Source: JBKHJZ01 sp046537875 (GTDB taxonomy: Bacteria; Actinomycetota; Acidimicrobiia; Acidimicrobiales; VFJN01). Taken from it: 8,411 nt of DNA. Location of the stretch: positions 1 to 8,411 of the forward strand of contig JBKHJZ010000140.1 of assembly GCA_046537875.1 (NCBI GenBank). The letters are read 5' to 3'. This document shows positions 1 through 6,594 of the stretch, one piece after another. Every line of letters starts with the position of its first letter. Within the stretch, counting starts at the first letter, position 1. The position numbers and the translations under genes were made by a program. Below the pieces are notes generated by a model. That model was not told the DNA's origin. It made no database searches and saw only the letters and a list, made by a program, of their open reading frames with translations.

Positions 1-51
1 GGTTGCAGAACGGTTCCGATACTGAGATGCCGAGCGAACCGGCGCTGACCG
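1..51 (-). terminator. Non-coding end of the cluster with a weak stem-loop
   Basis: These bases lie downstream of the last minus-strand gene. A 6-bp inverted repeat (CGGTTC at 11-16, GAACCG at 36-41) encloses a 19-base loop. There is no T-run after it on the transcribed strand, so this is at best a weak or Rho-assisted end-of-transcript signal. The placement just after a stop codon is the main reason to list it. A chance inverted repeat is quite possible. Confidence 0.18.
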
Positions 52-249
52 CTAGTCGCGACCGTCGGGCGGGCCGACCAGGACGACCCACGCCACGATG
101 GCGAAGAGCACCAGGAACAGCAGCGCCCGGACCAGCGTGAAGAGGAACCCGAGCAGTAGGCGGAGCGCCAGCCACGCCAGGACCAGGACCACCAACCCCA
201 CCACGATGCGCGCGGTGAGCGACATGCGAGGTGGTGCGGGGTTCGCCAT
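52..249 (-). CDS. Small hydrophobic membrane protein of unknown function (65 aa)
   Basis: I do not recognise a family. The 65-residue product has a short polar N-terminus (residues 1-14) and two strongly hydrophobic segments at about 15-38 and 42-59, separated by Arg41. It ends in a short polar tail, GPPDGRD. This predicts a two-helix membrane hairpin or one long helix with a re-entrant part. The ATG at 249 is used because an in-frame TAG lies only a few codons upstream (259-261). Met9 is an alternative start. Neither start has a clear Shine-Dalgarno sequence. It lies 63 bases after ispG on the same strand and could be the last gene of the transcript. Reality as a gene rests on the sustained hydrophobic pattern and Leu/Val/Ala-rich composition. 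Long overlapping frames on the other strand lack such coherence. Confidence 0.55.
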   Translation of the reverse strand: MANPAPPRMSLTARIVVGLVVLVLAWLALRLLLGFLFTLVRALLFLVLFAIVAWVVLVGPPDGRD

Positions 250-312
250 GCCGTCAGCCTACGCAGGGCGGGCAGGCACGGTGTGGAGGGACGGCGGGCT
301 CATGCGATACCC

Positions 313-1551
313 CTATCCGCCGACGCCCTTGCGGATCACGTCGACCCGCTGCTCCGAGCGGTTGGCGTCGGCACCCTGGCGCGCCAGCAGGCCGCTGCGG
401 TCGCGCTCGGCGGCCTGGCGGGCTGCGTCGCGCGTCGACCGGGCGCGCTCCAGCGCGGCGTCGACGCCGTGCTCGGCGATGTACTCCGCCCACTCGACCA
501 GGGCGTCCACCATCTCGTCCTCGGCCACCACCGCCACGTTCTGACCGCGCACGAACAAATGACCACGCCGGTTGCCGGCTGCGATGCCGAGGTCGGCGTC
601 GCGGGCCTCACCGGGACCGTTCACCACGCACCCCATCACCGCCACCTGCAGCGGTAGCCGGCGCTCGCCGAACGCCTCCTGCGCCCGCTGCGCCACCTCG
701 ATCACGTCGATCTCGGCCCGGCCACACGAGGGGCAGGCGATGAGGTCGACGTTCCTGCGCTGGCGCAGGCCCATCGACTCGAGCAGTGTGCGGCCGGCGC
801 GCACCTCGTCCACCGGGTCGGCGGTGAGGCTGTAGCGGATCGTGTCGCCGATCCCCTCGGCCAACAGGGTCCCGATGCCCGCGGTGGCCTTCACCAGGCC
901 GCCGGGGGGCGGCCCCGCTTCGGTGACCCCGAGGTGGAGCGGATGGTCGACCGTGTCGGCGAGCTGGCGGTACGCCTCGATCATCAGCGGCACCGACGAC
1001 GCCTTCACCGAGATCTTCACGTCGTCGAAGCCGACCTCCTCGAACCAGGCCAGCTCCATCTGCGCCGACTCGACCATCGCCTCGGGGGTGACCCGGCCGC
1101 CGTGCTTCGCGTACAGGTCGGGGTGGAGCGACCCGCCGTTGACCCCGATGCGGATCGGCACGCCGCGGTCCTTCGCTTCCCGGGCGACGAGCTTGATCCG
1201 GTCCGGCTTGCGGATGTTCCCGGGGTTCAGGCGCAGGCAGTGCACCCCGGCCTCCAGCGCGGCCAGGGCCATCCGGTGGTTGTGGTGGATGTCGGCCACG
1301 ATCGGCAGCGGCGAGCGGGGCACGATGCGCGCCAGGCCCTCCGCCGCCTCCACCTCGTTGCACGTGCACCGCACGATGTCGCAGCCGGCCATCGCCAGGT
1401 CGTAGATCTGCTGGAGCGTGCCCTCGACGTCCGCGGTCCTGGTGGTGGTCATCGACTGGACGGTGACCGGCGCCCCGTCACCCACGGGAACGTCACCGAC
1501 CATGACCCGGCGGGTCTTGCGGCGGGGGTGGGAGGACTGTCCGAGCTCCAT
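313..1551 (-). CDS. ispG: 4-hydroxy-3-methylbut-2-enyl diphosphate synthase (IspG/GcpE)
   Basis: Catalyses the penultimate MEP-pathway step: reductive ring opening of methylerythritol cyclodiphosphate to HMBPP, in the cytoplasm, using a [4Fe-4S] cluster. The 412-residue protein starts with the family's substrate-binding barrel: VQSMTTTRTADVEGT at 31-45, ADIHHNHRMAL at 86-96, RLNPGNI at 107-113, RIGVNGGSL at 134-142. The C-terminal iron-sulfur domain has CPSC (Cys273, Cys276) and GCVVNGPGE (Cys308, Glu315). These are the three cluster cysteines plus the glutamate ligand of two-domain bacterial IspG. A tail of about 40 residues rich in Ala, Arg and Asp (about 370-412) goes beyond the usual end. 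The ATG at 1551 has a weak GGAAG (1559-1563) seven bases upstream. The gene lies 51 bases after the M50 protease gene. The segment RCTCNEVEAAEGL at 61-73 carries two extra cysteines (62, 64). Confidence 0.97.
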   Translation of the reverse strand: MELGQSSHPRRKTRRVMVGDVPVGDGAPVTVQSMTTTRTADVEGTLQQIYDLAMAGCDIVRCTCNEVEAAEGLARIVPRSPLPIVADIHHNHRMALAALEAGVHCLRLNPGNIRKPDRIKLVAREAKDRGVPIRIGVNGGSLHPDLYAKHGGRVTPEAMVESAQMELAWFEEVGFDDVKISVKASSVPLMIEAYRQLADTVDHPLHLGVTEAGPPPGGLVKATAGIGTLLAEGIGDTIRYSLTADPVDEVRAGRTLLESMGLRQRRNVDLIACPSCGRAEIDVIEVAQRAQEAFGERRLPLQVAVMGCVVNGPGEARDADLGIAAGNRRGHLFVRGQNVAVVAEDEMVDALVEWAEYIAEHGVDAALERARSTRDAARQAAERDRSGLLARQGADANRSEQRVDVIRKGVGG

Positions 1552-1575
1552 GGGGCTGCTTCCGGTGTCGATGGG

Positions 1576-1598
1576 CCGGGCGCCCGGGTCGGCACCCG
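1576..1598 (-). other. Overlapping inverted repeats between rseP and ispG
   Basis: The 51-base gap between the M50 protease stop and the ispG start contains a perfect 12-base palindrome (CCGGGCGCCCGG, 1576-1587). It overlaps a 5-bp stem with a 4-base loop (CGGGT at 1585-1589, ACCCG at 1594-1598). The two cannot form together. There is no U-tract, so a true intrinsic terminator is unlikely. In such GC-rich DNA, short inverted repeats arise often by chance. Confidence 0.2.
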
Positions 1599-1602
1599 AC
1601 GG

Positions 1603-3024
1603 TCAGAGGTTGATGGGGTCGACGATGTCCAGGTAGATGGCGCTCACGCCGAGCAGGACGAGGCCCATGATCACGGCGTAGGCCAGCGGGAGGACCTTGG
1701 CGATGTCGGCGTGGTACCGCGTGTCCCGGCGGGAGCGGAGCCGCTCGTAGATGGCGACCACGGCGTGACCACCGTCGAGCGGGGGCAGCGGCGCCATGTT
1801 GAGGATGCCGATGAACACGTTGATCATCACGAAGAAGACGAGGAACGGGGCGGCACCGCTGTCGATGAAGTGCTGGCCGAGGTTCACGATGCCGATGATC
1901 GAGATCGGCCGGTTCCCCTCGTCGCGGTCGGACGTGGTCGGCTCGTCGCCGCTGCCGTCATCGGTCGCCGACCGCACGTTGGCCGCGTAGTCGCTGAGCC
2001 CGTCCGGGCTGAACAGCCGCCCCATCGCGGCGACGGTCTCCCCGGCGAACGAGGCCAGCTCCCCGGGCGCCCGGGCGAGGGCCGTCCCCACACCGATCGG
2101 GGAGTCGTCGAGCCCCGGCACCGTCCCCACACCGAGGAACGGGCCGCCCGGCTCGCCGCCCTCCGAACTGGCCGGTCGGGCGCCCAGCTCGACCGGAACC
2201 TCGCGGACCTCCCCGTCGCGGGCGACCTCGAGCACCAGCTCGTCGCCCACGTCGTGGCCGGCGATGAACGTCCTGAAGTCGTCGTGCGCCGACGCCGGGC
2301 GCCCGTCGATCACCAGGATCTCGTCGCCGGAGCGGAGCCCCGCACGCTCCGCGGCGCTGTCCTCCACGACCGTCGTGACGTCCCACGACTCCGGGCGCTC
2401 GTCGTCGCCGGGCAGCAACGATCCGCCCGGATAGCCGACGACACCGAGGAGCACGACGATCAGGACGAAGCCCTGGACGAAGTGCATGATCGAGCCGGCG
2501 CTGACCACCAGCAGGCGCCGGGGGAACGACTGCTGGCGATACGTGCGTGGCTCGTCGGCGGGATCCACCTCGTCGAGGTTGTTCATGCCGATGATCCGCA
2601 CGTAGGCCCCCGCGGGCAGCACCTTGAGGCCGTACTCGGTCTCGCCGCGCCGGAACGACCAGATCTTGGGACCGAACCCGATGAAGAACTCGGTCACCTT
2701 CATCCCCGACCACCGGGCCGTGAGGTAGTGGCCCAGCTCGTGCAGGAAGATCATGACCACGATCCCGGCGATCACCACCAGGACCGACCACCCGAAGAAC
2801 AGCCCGAGGCCGACGAAGAACGCAGCCAACAGGCCGAGGCGCACGGCGCTCGTCCGGTAGCCCGGCCGGTCGTCGACCGGGGTGGGGCGTCGGTCACCGG
2901 GACGCTGGTGGCGGGTCGCCGGCGGCCAGCCCGGGCCCACGTCACGCCCCCCGTCGCCCGACGGCGCGGGGGTCCCCGCATCCGCAACGGCGGGCGGGGT
3001 GTCGTTGCGGTCGGTGTCGGTCAT
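1603..3024 (-). CDS. rseP: Site-2 protease, M50 family zinc metalloprotease (RseP/Rip1-like)
   Basis: Membrane-embedded zinc protease of the site-2 family. Such enzymes release membrane-bound anti-sigma factors or other regulators by cleaving inside the membrane. The 473-residue protein has a polar, Pro/Asp/Gly-rich cytoplasmic N-terminus (1-57), then hydrophobic segments at about 61-93. The catalytic HELGH is at 95-99, followed by SAGSIMHF at 175-182, the usual position of the conserved membrane loop. One PDZ-like domain spans about 214-285 (ERAGLRSGDEILVIDG at 226-241). The second metal motif, NMAPLPPLDGG, is at 409-419, with Asp417 the expected third zinc ligand, and a final membrane helix is near 446-466. 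A polar acidic insert lies at about 352-371. Only one PDZ domain is seen, unlike E. coli RseP, which has two. Its ATG overlaps the dxr stop as ATGA (3021-3024), and GAGAGG at 3033-3038 provides a ribosome-binding site, so coupled translation is likely. The natural substrate cannot be told from the sequence. Confidence 0.95.
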   Translation of the reverse strand: MTDTDRNDTPPAVADAGTPAPSGDGGRDVGPGWPPATRHQRPGDRRPTPVDDRPGYRTSAVRLGLLAAFFVGLGLFFGWSVLVVIAGIVVMIFLHELGHYLTARWSGMKVTEFFIGFGPKIWSFRRGETEYGLKVLPAGAYVRIIGMNNLDEVDPADEPRTYRQQSFPRRLLVVSAGSIMHFVQGFVLIVVLLGVVGYPGGSLLPGDDERPESWDVTTVVEDSAAERAGLRSGDEILVIDGRPASAHDDFRTFIAGHDVGDELVLEVARDGEVREVPVELGARPASSEGGEPGGPFLGVGTVPGLDDSPIGVGTALARAPGELASFAGETVAAMGRLFSPDGLSDYAANVRSATDDGSGDEPTTSDRDEGNRPISIIGIVNLGQHFIDSGAAPFLVFFVMINVFIGILNMAPLPPLDGGHAVVAIYERLRSRRDTRYHADIAKVLPLAYAVIMGLVLLGVSAIYLDIVDPINL

Positions 3025-4190
3025 CCAGCGGTCCTCTCGATCGTGCGCCGGGCGGCGTCGCGGCCGCGACGGTCGGCGTCGATCACGGAATCGACGCCAT
3101 CTGCACGGCCCCCATCATGCCGGTCGAGGACCGCTTTCAGGACGTCGGGGATCGCCGACCACCCGATCTCGCCGCCCAGGAAGGCGGCCACCGCCTCCTC
3201 GTTGGCGGCGTTGAGCAGCGCCGGCGTCAGCCCGCCCGAGCGTCCGGCCCGGTACGCGAGGTCCAGGCAGGGGAAGGCCTCGCGATCGGGCGGCTCGAAG
3301 TCGAGCCGGCCGCAGGTCGCCCAGTCGATGCGGCCGAACGGCGTGCCGATCCGGTCGGGCCAGGCCAGCGCGTAGCCGATCGGCAGCCGCATGTCGGGGA
3401 GCGACATCTGGGCGATGGTCGACCCGTCGGACATCTCGACCATCGAGTGCACGATCGACTGCGGGTGGACCACGACCTCGATGGCGTCGTAGCCCACGCC
3501 GAACAGCTCGTGGGCCTCGATCACCTCGAGGCCCTTGTTCATGAGGGTCGACGAATCGACCGTGATCTTCGGGCCCATCGACCACGTCGGGTGCGCCAGC
3601 GCGTCGTCGACCGTCACCGACCGCAGGTCGTCACGCGTCCGCCCCCGGAACGGGCCACCGCTCGCCGTCAGCACGATGCGCGCCACCCGGGACGGGTCGC
3701 CGCTCGCGTTGGCGGACAGGCACTGGTGGATCGCCCCGTGCTCGGAGTCGACCGGCACGATGTGGCCGGCCCCGGGACGCCCGAGGGCCGCCTGCACGAC
3801 CGGCCCGCCGGCGATGAGCGACTCCTTGTTGGCCAGCGCGAGCCGCGACCCCGCCTCGATGGTCGCCAGCGTGAGCCGCAGGCCGGCGAAGCCGACCACG
3901 CCGTTGACGCACACGTCGGCGGCCCGCCCGAGGTCGGCGAACGCCGCCTCGCCGGCGCGCACCTCGGTGCCCGACGGCACCCCGGCCACGACCTCGTGGA
4001 CCCTGGCCTCGTCGCCGACCACGACCAGCTTGGGGCGCACCTCGCGGGCCTGGGCGACGAGCCGGTCGACCGACGAGTGGGCACCGAGCGCCACCACGTC
4101 GAAGCGCTCGGGCTCGGCGCGGACGACGTCGAGCGTCTGCGTGCCGATCGAGCCGGTCGAACCGGCGACGGCGACCGTCGTCAGGGGCAC
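3021..4190 (-). CDS. dxr: 1-deoxy-D-xylulose 5-phosphate reductoisomerase (DXR/IspC)
   Basis: NADPH- and divalent-metal-dependent enzyme converting 1-deoxyxylulose 5-phosphate to methylerythritol 4-phosphate, the first committed MEP step. The 389-residue length is typical. The NADPH-binding motif GSTGSIG is at 10-16 and the ALANKESL stretch at 118-125. The metal site PVDSEH is at 146-151 (Asp148, Glu150). LTASGGPFRG lies at 174-183, and the flexible active-site loop HPTWSMG at 200-206. KITVDSSTLMNKGLEVIEA at 208-226 supplies Asn218, Lys219 and Glu222. The C-terminal helical domain includes LLNAANEEAVAAFL (325-338). The GTG at 4190 is the only sensible start: an in-frame TAG lies three codons upstream and the NADPH motif follows almost at once. 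No clear Shine-Dalgarno sequence is visible in the 25-base gap after cdsA. The stop overlaps the protease start by four bases. Confidence 0.97.
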   Translation of the reverse strand: MPLTTVAVAGSTGSIGTQTLDVVRAEPERFDVVALGAHSSVDRLVAQAREVRPKLVVVGDEARVHEVVAGVPSGTEVRAGEAAFADLGRAADVCVNGVVGFAGLRLTLATIEAGSRLALANKESLIAGGPVVQAALGRPGAGHIVPVDSEHGAIHQCLSANASGDPSRVARIVLTASGGPFRGRTRDDLRSVTVDDALAHPTWSMGPKITVDSSTLMNKGLEVIEAHELFGVGYDAIEVVVHPQSIVHSMVEMSDGSTIAQMSLPDMRLPIGYALAWPDRIGTPFGRIDWATCGRLDFEPPDREAFPCLDLAYRAGRSGGLTPALLNAANEEAVAAFLGGEIGWSAIPDVLKAVLDRHDGGRADGVDSVIDADRRGRDAARRTIERTAG

Positions 4191-4215
4191 TCGGCCAGGC
4201 TACCGACGGGAGGGC

Positions 4216-5853
4216 TCAGCCCAGGAAGAAGTCGCTCACCCGGGACAGGTACCACATGGCGGGCAGCACGAAGAGCAGGCCGTCGAAGCGGTCGAGCATC
4301 CCGCCGTGCCCGGGGAGCACGGTCCCCATGTCCTTCAGGCCGAGATCGCGCTTGAGCTTCGACTCGGAGAGGTCGCCGAGCGGCGCCACCAGGGCGACCA
4401 GCACGCCGACCTGGAGGCCCTCCTGCCAGGTGTCGAACGGCGTCACCCCGGCGAGCGAGAACACCACCCCCGCCACGACCGCCAGGAGCATGCCGCCCGC
4501 CAGCCCCTCGATGGTCTTGTTGGGGCTCGCATCCGACAGCGGCCGCGACCCGGCGCTGCGCCCGACGAACAGCGCACCCACGTCGTAGCCGACGGTGGGA
4601 ACGACCGCGGCGAGCAGCAGCGCCACGCCGTTGGGCGCGCTCAACAGCAGGGCCGCGAAGCTGCCGAAGATGCCGACCCAGCAGATGCCGATGAGGCTCA
4701 CGCCGATGTTGGCCACCGGGCGCTCCCCGCCGGCCCCCACGATGTACCAGAGGAAGCACACCGCCACCGCCAGCACCAGCGCCAGCGGGATGGCGTGCTC
4801 GCCGTAGTTGTAGGCCGCGAGGACGGTGCCGACCGTGGCCACCACGCCCACCGGCAGGAGCGGCTGGAAGCCGGACTCGTGGGCGGCGACGAACCACTCG
4901 TAGGTGGCGTAGCCCAGCACCGCGACGGCGACGGCCATGGCCCCCACCGGGCCGCCCACCCAGAACAGGGCGAGAGCGGTCGCGGCGAACGCGACGCCCA
5001 CGCCGACGGCCGTCCGCAGGTCGCGATCGGACGAGCGTCCGGAACGCACCCGGCGTGGCGCCGCCACCGCACCACCGGGGCCACCCGCGAAGAAGCCGGC
5101 CTCACCGTGGCCGCCGTACGGGTCGTCGTAGGCGTCGCCGTAGCCGGTGCCGTAGTCGTCGCCGTACGCCTGATCGCCGTACACATCGTCGCCGTAGGGA
5201 TCCGTGGCGTACCCGTCGGGGTCGTAGGTGTCGTCGTAGGCCGTCGGCGCCGCGTACCCCGATGCGCCGTTCACCGGCGAGTCCCGCCCGGGGCCGGGCT
5301 CGTCGCCGAAGATCGAGCGGCCCGGTGCGGGGTCGCCGGGGTCGCCCTCGAAGCCGGCAGGGGCGCCCCGGCCGGGGGCCTGCCCCCCCGCATCGGGGAC
5401 CGGGTCCGGTGGCCACCCGGGCCGGGTCGGCCGGGCACGGGGCGGCTCGGCCGGGTCGTCACGCCACCGGGGGTCCGATCCGGCGAACGTCGCCCAGGCG
5501 CTGTCGTCGCCCTCGCTCGGGGGTCGACGATTCATGTGCGGGACCTCCTCTGCGGCGGAGCCGGCCCAGTGGGACAGCTCGGGCGCCTCGGTGCGGGGCT
5601 TCACGGGGACGACCGGCGGGCGCTCGATGGTGGTGGGATCATCGTAGGAGTCGAGCGGGAACCGCAGCGCCGGGCGCGGACCGTCACCGGGCGGCGGTGC
5701 CGGGCGGTCGCCGTAGCGGGGCTCACCCTCACGGCGACGCCGCCGGACGTCGTCGCGCTCGAGCGCCTGGGCCGCCTCGTCCTCACCGATCAGCCGGACG
5801 CCCTCGGTGGGATCGCGATGGGGTTCCTCCTGGCGGCGTCTCCGATCCCTCAC
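4216..5853 (-). CDS. cdsA: Phosphatidate cytidylyltransferase (CDP-diacylglycerol synthase) with long disordered N-terminal extension
   Basis: Integral membrane enzyme joining CTP and phosphatidic acid to make CDP-diacylglycerol, precursor of the cell's phospholipids. The catalytic part is the C-terminal 265 or so residues (281-545), with about eight hydrophobic segments between 281 and 537. The family signature runs from Ser498 to Asp524: SKLKR at 498-502, KD at 507-508, PGHGG at 514-518 and DRFD at 521-524. PNKTIEG at 444-450 is also typical. The first 280 residues are hydrophilic and mostly Pro/Gly/Asp/Arg, with a tyrosine-rich stretch at 200-246, bringing the protein to 545 residues against roughly 270-310 for ordinary CdsA. 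The GTG at 5853 has GAGGGAG (5860-5866) six bases upstream. A second candidate start, ATG at 5535 (Met107), has an excellent ribosome-binding site. Function of the catalytic part is secure. The role of the extension is unknown. Confidence 0.95.
   Translation of the reverse strand: MRDRRRRQEEPHRDPTEGVRLIGEDEAAQALERDDVRRRRREGEPRYGDRPAPPPGDGPRPALRFPLDSYDDPTTIERPPVVPVKPRTEAPELSHWAGSAAEEVPHMNRRPPSEGDDSAWATFAGSDPRWRDDPAEPPRARPTRPGWPPDPVPDAGGQAPGRGAPAGFEGDPGDPAPGRSIFGDEPGPGRDSPVNGASGYAAPTAYDDTYDPDGYATDPYGDDVYGDQAYGDDYGTGYGDAYDDPYGGHGEAGFFAGGPGGAVAAPRRVRSGRSSDRDLRTAVGVGVAFAATALALFWVGGPVGAMAVAVAVLGYATYEWFVAAHESGFQPLLPVGVVATVGTVLAAYNYGEHAIPLALVLAVAVCFLWYIVGAGGERPVANIGVSLIGICWVGIFGSFAALLLSAPNGVALLLAAVVPTVGYDVGALFVGRSAGSRPLSDASPNKTIEGLAGGMLLAVVAGVVFSLAGVTPFDTWQEGLQVGVLVALVAPLGDLSESKLKRDLGLKDMGTVLPGHGGMLDRFDGLLFVLPAMWYLSRVSDFFLG
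5116..5256 (-). repeat. Tyr-Gly-Asp-rich degenerate repeat within cdsA
   Basis: This stretch encodes residues 200-246 of the cdsA product. Tyrosines occur at 200, 206, 210, 215, 220, 225, 230, 234, 238, 242 and 246, so at every fourth to sixth position. They are mixed with Gly, Asp and a few Pro, as in PYGDDVYGDQAYGDDYG. At DNA level the units look like degenerate copies around GTCGCCGTA on the plus strand. The composition predicts an unstructured, acidic and aromatic segment on the cytoplasmic side just before the first membrane helix. Confidence 0.8.
5535..5550 (-). promoter_or_regulatory. Strong internal ribosome-binding site and ATG inside cdsA
   Basis: On the minus strand GAGGAGGT (5543-5550) lies seven bases before the in-frame ATG at 5535 (Met107 of the long product). 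This is a near-ideal Shine-Dalgarno sequence and spacing, better than that of the GTG start at 5853. It could give a 439-residue shorter protein. The match may also simply result from codons for Glu-Glu-Val. Confidence 0.4.
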
Positions 5854-5942
5854 TCCGATCTCCCTCTCGTCTCAGCGAGCCAGCACACGGCAGGCTGCCG
5901 CACTCGTCCATCGTGCACCTGTGCGGAACCCCGGTGGTGGCA

Positions 5943-5979
5943 TCCCGCCCGGAGCCCCGGCCACGCCGGGCCGGCGGGA
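5943..5979 (-). terminator. GC-rich stem-loop just after frr
   Basis: Just after the frr stop codon, TCCCGCC and GGCGGGA (5943-5949 and 5973-5979) form a 7-bp stem. Within it, an alternative 6-bp stem CCGGCC/GGCCGG (5957-5962 and 5969-5974) competes for part of the same bases. No T-run follows on the transcribed strand. It could be a weak terminator, attenuator or mRNA-stability element at the longest gap of the window (5854-5981). The rest of the gap has a small 5-bp stem (5888-5892 with 5896-5900), no convincing promoter and no credible ORF. Confidence 0.3.
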
Positions 5980-5981
5980 CG

Positions 5982-6551
5982 TCAGATCTCGAGAAGCTCC
6001 CGCTCCTTGTGGTCGAGCGCCGAGTCGACCTCGGCCTCGTACTCGTGCGTGAGCTTGTCGACCTCCTTCTGCGCGCGGACCAGGTCGTCCGCGGAGATGT
6101 CGCCGTCCTTCTCCAGCGCCTCGAGGTCGTGGCGGGCGCTGCGGCGCACCTGGCGGATGGCCACCCGGCCGTCCTCGGCCATGGACCTCACCAGCCGCAC
6201 GAGCTCCTTGCGGCGTTCCTCGGTGAGAGGCGGGAAGTTCAGGCGGATGACCTGGCCGTCGTTGCTGGGCGAGAGCCCCAGCCCGCTCGCCTGGATCGCC
6301 TTCTCGATCGCGCCGAGCGACCCCTTGTCGTACGGGCTGATCACCAGCATGCGGGCTTCGGGGACGGTGAACCCGGCGAGCTGCTGCAGCGGCACCTCGG
6401 TGCCGTAGTAGTCGACGGGGAGCTTCTCGACGAGCGCCGGGGCGGCTCGGCCCGTCCGGACGCCCGTGAACTCGGAGCGGGCGTGAGCCACGGCCTTGGC
6501 CATCTTCTCCCTCGCCTCCTCGAACACCATCGAGATCATGTCGTCGCTCAC
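5982..6551 (-). CDS. frr: Ribosome recycling factor (RRF)
   Basis: Works with EF-G in the cytoplasm to split the ribosome after termination and release mRNA and tRNA. The 189 residues match the usual length (about 185). Family hallmarks are visible: RTGRAAPALVEKLPVDYYG at 32-50, PLQQLAGFTVPEARMLVISP at 54-73, KAIQASGLGLSPSNDGQVIR at 84-103, and PPLTEERRKEL at 107-117. This last runs into the long helix of the three-helix bundle. The C-terminal part (about 155-185) is a Glu/Lys/Leu helix. The start is GTG at 6551, five bases after AAGGAG (6557-6562). The ATG four codons later lies 17 bases from it, so GTG is preferred. It follows pyrH by 43 bases, the common order. Confidence 0.97.
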   Translation of the reverse strand: MSDDMISMVFEEAREKMAKAVAHARSEFTGVRTGRAAPALVEKLPVDYYGTEVPLQQLAGFTVPEARMLVISPYDKGSLGAIEKAIQASGLGLSPSNDGQVIRLNFPPLTEERRKELVRLVRSMAEDGRVAIRQVRRSARHDLEALEKDGDISADDLVRAQKEVDKLTHEYEAEVDSALDHKERELLEI

Positions 6552-6556
6552 CGGAG

Positions 6557-6562
6557 CTCCTT
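6557..6562 (-). promoter_or_regulatory. Ribosome-binding site that fixes the frr start
   Basis: AAGGAG on the minus strand lies five bases upstream of the GTG at 6551. It is the clearest conventional Shine-Dalgarno sequence at a gene start in this window, and favours GTG over the ATG at 6539. Confidence 0.7.
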
Positions 6563-6594
6563 GTCGAGGGCGGTCGGACCGGCCGCGCGGCCCG

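Noticed and set aside
1..30. Possible plus-strand promoter (TTGCAG followed by GATACT)
   Set aside because: The two elements are only about nine bases apart, far short of the usual 16-18, and no plus-strand gene follows.
259..303. A 14-codon open frame starting with ATG at 303 after ispG
   Set aside because: Too short, with no clear ribosome-binding site and nothing else supporting translation.
934..3375. Plus-strand open frame of 813 codons opposite ispG, rseP and dxr
   Set aside because: Its product is dominated by His, Arg, Asp, Gly and Val with no recognisable domain. Long antisense frames are expected where high G+C makes stop codons rare, and three secure minus-strand genes occupy the same bases.
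5854..5910. Small minus-strand ORF in the frr-cdsA gap (ATG near 5910)
   Set aside because: It runs out of frame into cdsA, has no ribosome-binding site and no sensible protein features.
3535..6408. Plus-strand open frame of 957 codons opposite dxr, cdsA and frr
   Set aside because: Same reasoning: biased composition, no motifs, and complete overlap with well-supported genes on the other strand.
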